64,000 nucleotides of DNA from the NCBI GenBank assembly GCA_020152595.1, contig JAIGNY010004066.1, forward strand, positions 146,001-210,000, in the 5' to 3' direction. Positions within the stretch are counted from its first letter, which is position 1. Every line of letters begins with the position of its first letter. The notes beneath the pieces were generated by a model. It was given only the letters and a program-made list of their open reading frames with translations. It did no database searches and was not told the DNA's origin. Of the stretch, positions 58,999 through 64,000 are shown piece after piece. The position numbers and the translations under genes are program-made. Source of the stretch: Chiridota heheva. Lineage: Eukaryota > Echinodermata > Holothuroidea > Apodida > Chiridotidae.

Positions 58999-61639
58999 TT
59001 TCATACGCACTGAAAGAGTGGGTGCCAGTTGGGTTTGGGGGGAGGGGGGGGGATTTAATGCCCAATCAAATGTCAGTTAGTGATGTGGTGATTATTTGGT
59101 ATGATATCAGACTGGTTTGTGGCTATGGTTATTTTTCCTCTTGGTGTACTTGCAATCATGCTATCTAGGAGAGTCATCATCATAGTCAAGGTATAGAATT
59201 AGGAATATATCTCGATATGATGCTCTCTTATGCCCCTTCCGAAGAAAACTAGTCAGATAAGCGACTAGTATACGCTATAGCCACTACATGGCTGCTACAC
59301 AGAAATGCAAGTATTGCCTTGCAAGTAGTGCCTACTGAGTGAGGTGTTTATCTTACTAGAAAAAATGGGTCAATTATTCTGATGCAAAGATAAGATTAGG
59401 CTCAAATTTCATAGCGCCATGTTAATGATGAATAAGATCGGGAAATATAATTGCTCATAAGTTCAATCATCCCTCTGTATTTTCACCCTCTCTAGTAACT
59501 TTTATTTTAAATTTTACGTTGTTTTAAGTTTGGTAGGCTTAATTTTTTTTTCATGTCGAAATGAAATTATGAAGATAGGAATTAGTTGTGTTGGAAGTAG
59601 TTTCATCGTGGTAATTTATTTAAATTCACATATAGGGATTTGATGTGGATTTGTATGTTGTCCATTGTAACCTTAATTTTTTCAAATGTTCCTAATATAT
59701 TCATAAAAGGGAAGTGATATTTGTTGTGCTGTTTTTGTTGTTTTCACTGTATTAATGCAAGTTTCATCAAGTCTCGGGTAGATGCTTTCAATTAAAAATC
59801 CAAAGAAAGACAAGATTTCCGTGGCAGTGCTTACCAGTCGGTCTTTATCCACAGCTGCAGGACTGATCAAAAAATTACCCTCAGGGTCGTGGGCGTTTTG
59901 AAATTAATGCTTCAAGGAAGGTCTGTCGAGACATTATAAGCCAAGTCTTCATTAAAAGTGGCCAAATATTACATTATTTGTATGGTGTGATCGGTATTTT
60001 CATCCTTCAAAAGTTACCCATGGAATATTCTTTAATGAATTTTATTATAAGAAGGTTTAACAGTGTTTACCACACAGACAATCAACGATTTATGCCTTCT
60101 GAAATCATTTTTTTTTATTTTTTTTTTAATGCCTTCTGAAAATTTTTTTTTTTAGATTCTAATGAATGGTCAAGCAAGTCTACCTTATATGAAAGATGAA
60201 GCAAAATGCTCCCCTATAACTATTGAATGGATGACCTACAGGTAAGTCCATTCACACTTTGACAAATCATATCCCGTGTCATACAAATTTATTTGGGCGT
60301 TTATATGAGCAATACAGAGAGAACTGTTATTCCCCTGACTGGAGAGGGCAGGGTTTCACTGGGAAACAACCAGCTTGGGCCATTTTAAGGGAGGCGGGTG
60401 ATCCCAGTGAAGGGCTTCCGTTTGGAATAAGAGGCAAAGGCTCCTAAAGCTAGCAGCCTAACTTGGATTTGGCCTTATTCATTAACACACACATATATAT
60501 ATATATACATCCAGAGGAGGGGGTTGTCACACCAAAAATATATGTTTTTCTCCCAGGGAGCATGTTTAACTGAAAAGTTAATTGCCATGTTTGTTTGTTT
60601 TTGAGCAAAGAAAAACAACAATTCAAGAGCGTATAATCAAGCTCTTTGGTATAATGTGTAGCAAAAAAGATTTTATTTTTTCCAATAAATGTTTTTTTTT
60701 TATTTTTCCTCAATGCCCAATTATTATGGTTTTGCCAACTGCGAAATTTGTCCAGAGGTTATTGTCGTCTATGTACCTCAACACTGTTCCTTCATGTTCC
60801 GTAGCTTTCTGGAACTTCGCTCCTTGAAAACACACCACACGACTTTGATTCCATTTTAACGCATTTCATATCTCTAAAATGCATCATTTCTCAGAGCTTC
60901 TGGGGATTTCTCCCCCTGCACCGTAGCTTTACCGCATCAGGGGTCCTTAGGTGGGACACTTGACGCCATGGGCCTTTGCACTACGCGGTTACTCCTCATC
61001 AAAATACCTCTCGCCGCTCATGGTTGGGTCCCAAACAAAAATTCTACGCTAGTGCAATATGATATTATTGCGTGAAATGTCAGATTTTGAAACTGATGCA
61101 ATGCCGTCATGTTCAACTTAATAAACTTGCATTGCAAGTTTCAGTGTTAAGCCTAACATTAGACATGAGCTTTGCATGCACACTTAGGCCTACATCATTA
61201 GCAATGATATATTTTCATGAAACTTGAAGAGATGACGTATTAAAATGCATAGGCCCATGTTGAAGAACATACTAACGGCTTAATTTGGTAAGAAGTGTAT
61301 TGTTGAAATATCGTTCTACTCCTAGTGTTAATACGTTAAATTTCAAAGAACACATGGTAGTGCTATGAGTTATGTGTGATATGAAGTGTCGCAAGAAATT
61401 TACATTCTGGGAGTGACGTCATTACAAGTTCACGAATTTTTACGAGCAAGATCATGAGCTGTTGAACGCGAAAACTATACAATTTGCTTTTTTCTCCAAT
61501 TTCTGCTATTACAACCAACACAAAATGTTGGAATAATTATCCACCAAATTGTCCAAATAGTCGGGTAAAAGTTACATGAAAACCTATGTCATGCCCTCTT
61601 TAATACCTTTGACCTTTTAAGGTATTTTTTTGTGGTTTT
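58999..61639. other. Spacer with repeat fragments
   Basis: A G-run lies at 59037-59053. A fragment of the 41030-type foldback terminus is at 60165-60215 (AATGGTCAAGCAAGTCTACC, TTATATGAAAGATG). A short TA run is at 60490-60506. No gene recognised. Confidence 0.4.
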
Positions 61640-61925
<286 letters not shown>

Positions 61926-62379
61926 ATTAGGTTTAAGATCCAGATTTTTTTCAATAACCTTTCGTTTGTTTGTGTTAATTTTCTTGATTCAATAAACGCT
62001 CTAACTGTACAAGCGTTAAGATTTTTGTACAAAAAATTAAGAACATGCCACTGATGTATGTTTCACGACATACCGTGTTTACAAGCTATTGCGAGGAAAA
62101 CAAAATAATGCAACGCCTACAAGTCATATTAGTGATTTTGATCATTTTTAAGATGGGCATCTACACCAACCCTAACGCCTTATTTATGCCAAAGAAGATG
62201 TAAAACAGAGATATTGTTATCAAAATATGAGCATTTTAAGATTTCTACATTTTCCCCCGCCCACTTGATATCGACACTAAAAAAAATAGGGATCATTTAT
62301 GGATCATGATGCATCTATGTGCCAAATATTACATGACATAGATGTACTGTTCGGGAGATATCGTGTTTCCAGGCAAAGC

Positions 62380-62525
62380 GTGACAGACATACACACACGT
62401 ACACATACATACATACATGCATGTATGCATGCAGACATACATACATGCATAATGCATACAGGCAGGAACGCACACACATACATGCACACACACACATACA
62501 TAGACACATACATACATACATTATG
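62380..62525. repeat. Imperfect (ACAT)n/(CA)n microsatellite
   Basis: ACATACATACAT, ATGCATGTATGCATGC and CACACACACATAC runs. Open frames on both strands across it are artefacts of the repeat. Confidence 0.85.
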
Positions 62526-62566
62526 GCAGACGAATGTATAGGTTTCTGATACTGATAGTATCGGAA

Positions 62567-62675
62567 CCAAAAACCATGGGATGTCAAAAAAGTAGCCTGA
62601 CTTAATCTAGTTTGGGTATTTATAATGTACCACCTAAAGAAAGTTCGAGGGGAAATACTTTAAACAGTGACAAAA
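62567..62675 (+). repeat. Internal fragment of the 41030-41595 foldback family
   Basis: AAAACCATGGGATGTCAAAA, AAGTAG, then GGGTATTTATAATGTACCAC and AAGAAAGTTCGAGGG match the central part of the elements at 41030-41595 and 17380-17490. The terminal arms are missing. Confidence 0.7.
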
Positions 62676-64000
62676 TCAAATTATTATGGACGACTGGTGT
62701 TTTATCTTGTAATCCTTTTGTTTTACAATTGTCTATTGTAGTTCTATACGAAGGAGCGCAGCAATTTCTGATCAAACGTATTTACAATACACACTGGGCC
62801 AACCTGGCGAGGGTTTCCTGTGTTGGTCAAAACAGGAGTTGTTAAGAGAAAACAAAAGCTGCAGACACTTGTACAGTTGAAACAAACGAGAAGCGATATA
62901 GCGCCCGTTATTAACATCTTCAGTCTGTGATTTTTTGGGCGCTGAATGCAGCGGCCAAATCAGCAACAGAATAACCGATCATTTTGTTGATGAAACAACC
63001 GATAAATTAAGCGATTAACAAAAGTTTAGTCGCTGATAAATTTAGCATTGGCAAACAATCTTTTAACCAAATTGTCGATGATTTTACTGAAAGAGGGTGG
63101 GGAGGCAAGGGAATTTCTTTTCCCCTTGCCATGCACCAGAGACGTAGGAAGCGGGGTCTGCGGAAACACCTCCCCCCCCCCTCCTTCCCCCGAGGATTTC
63201 CCCTTGCCGATTGCAAAAGTTCTTCTTGATCGATTAGAGTTAAAATTAAAAGTATTGACAATGAAGGGAAATTGAGGAAAATATCCCAAAACTAAAAAAT
63301 ATTCCAAAGAATTAAAGAAATTTCCCGAAAATTAGGTGAATTTCCAAAAATTATGTACATTTTCGAAAAAATGTATCGAAAATTAAAGAAACTTTTCTGG
63401 AAATGAAGGAAATTTTCTGAAAATTAAACTTATTCCGAAAATTGAAGGAGATCTATCAAGTTAATTAGTTGACGTAGCTTACAGAACATTATATTTGGCC
63501 CGGGGTTGTTTATTAATATAACTCATACGCTATGCGACCATTAGCGTGTGGTCCAGGAGCTCGCATAAGGGCCCCTGGTGGGATCCAGGAGGCGAAGCTC
63601 CCGAAAACCCTGAAAGTGCCTTTTTCGTAATTTTAGCAGGAGAATATGGCTTAAAATCATGTCAAATACATGAAAAATATACACTCTGAAAGAAATATTC
63701 ATTAACGACAAGTTGTGTCTTTGGTGCGGTCCAGGGAATTTGATGTAAGAATAAAGCTTTGGTAGGAAACGATAATAAAACGGAATGAAAGGAGGAAGAA
63801 CATAGTATATGCATATACTATGTCAGTATGTGTTTTTTTCAGCTTATACAATAGTAGGCCTATAATTATGTGCCCCCAGAAGTGTATGTCTTTTTTCAAT
63901 GTTTTCACTTCTATGCCAACTGTATTCAATCAAAATGTTTTACCTTTGAAATGGTCCTATCAAAGGTCAGATACTAAATTTTGCCGACTTGTGGTCACCA
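62676..64000. other. Spacer to the right edge
   Basis: AT-rich GAAATTTTC-type dispersed repeat at 63280-63450, C-rich run at 63169-63191. No gene recognised. Confidence 0.4.

Noticed and set aside
60180-60450. Possible exon around a CTACAGGTAAGT motif
   Set aside because: The motif is flanked by a foldback-repeat fragment, and neither side reads as recognisable protein.
62299-62587. Several overlapping Cys/Val/Met-rich ORFs
   Set aside because: They are translations of the ACAT/CA microsatellite.

Overview
The window looks like part of the nuclear genome of a deuterostome marine invertebrate, most probably an echinoderm. It has spliced genes with long introns, a DeuSINE-type SINE, L2-, CR1- and Jockey-type LINE fragments, many TTAA-flanked foldback elements, and very little coding sequence. 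The phylum is inferred from this repeat repertoire. The class (a sea cucumber would fit) is a guess.

Genes. (1) 3-824 (+) is the 3' end of a type I membrane protein with an Ig-like ectodomain. It is cut by the window edge and I do not recognise it further. (2) About 19.9-35.6 kb (-) is a four-pass claudin-like membrane protein of the TMEM47/PERP type in at least three coding exons (35330-35581, 24926-25069, 20179-20384). It carries an apparent one-base frameshift in its first coding exon and a tandemly triplicated start of its last exon. (3) 48.8-56.7 kb (+) is a complete four-exon GABARAP gene encoding 117 residues, with consensus splice sites. No functional link between the three genes is visible. 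A fourth, unrecognised exon-like ORF lies at 8416-8725.

Repeats fill most of the rest. 1-19 kb holds foldback/MITE elements (several flanked by TTAA), tRNA-derived SINEs, a 530-bp TA tract and two minisatellites. 16.6-18.0 kb is a foldback element whose left and right terminal repeats have each been multiplied. The introns of the TMEM47/PERP-like gene contain a broken Jockey-like LINE (20.8-24.1 kb) and four unrelated minisatellites: 33 bp x 13, about 32 bp, 53 bp x about 102 (5.4 kb), and 31 bp x about 35. 35.6-48.2 kb holds a hAT-like element, a 43-bp minisatellite, a foldback element, two L2-type LINE 3' ends and a CR1-like LINE 3' end. The GABARAP introns carry three minisatellites, a SINE remnant, a second TA tract and a 32-bp repeat. 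Downstream of GABARAP lie a near-perfect 212-bp hairpin element, a DeuSINE, an ATT tract and fragments of the same repeat families.

The most notable features are the 5.4-kb 53-bp array with its internal higher-order duplication, the mirror-symmetric expansion of foldback termini at 16.6-18.0 kb, the clustering of TTAA foldback elements, and the exon-boundary triplication plus frameshift in the TMEM47/PERP-like gene. I found no new enzymatic or defence system. The novelty here is repeat architecture.
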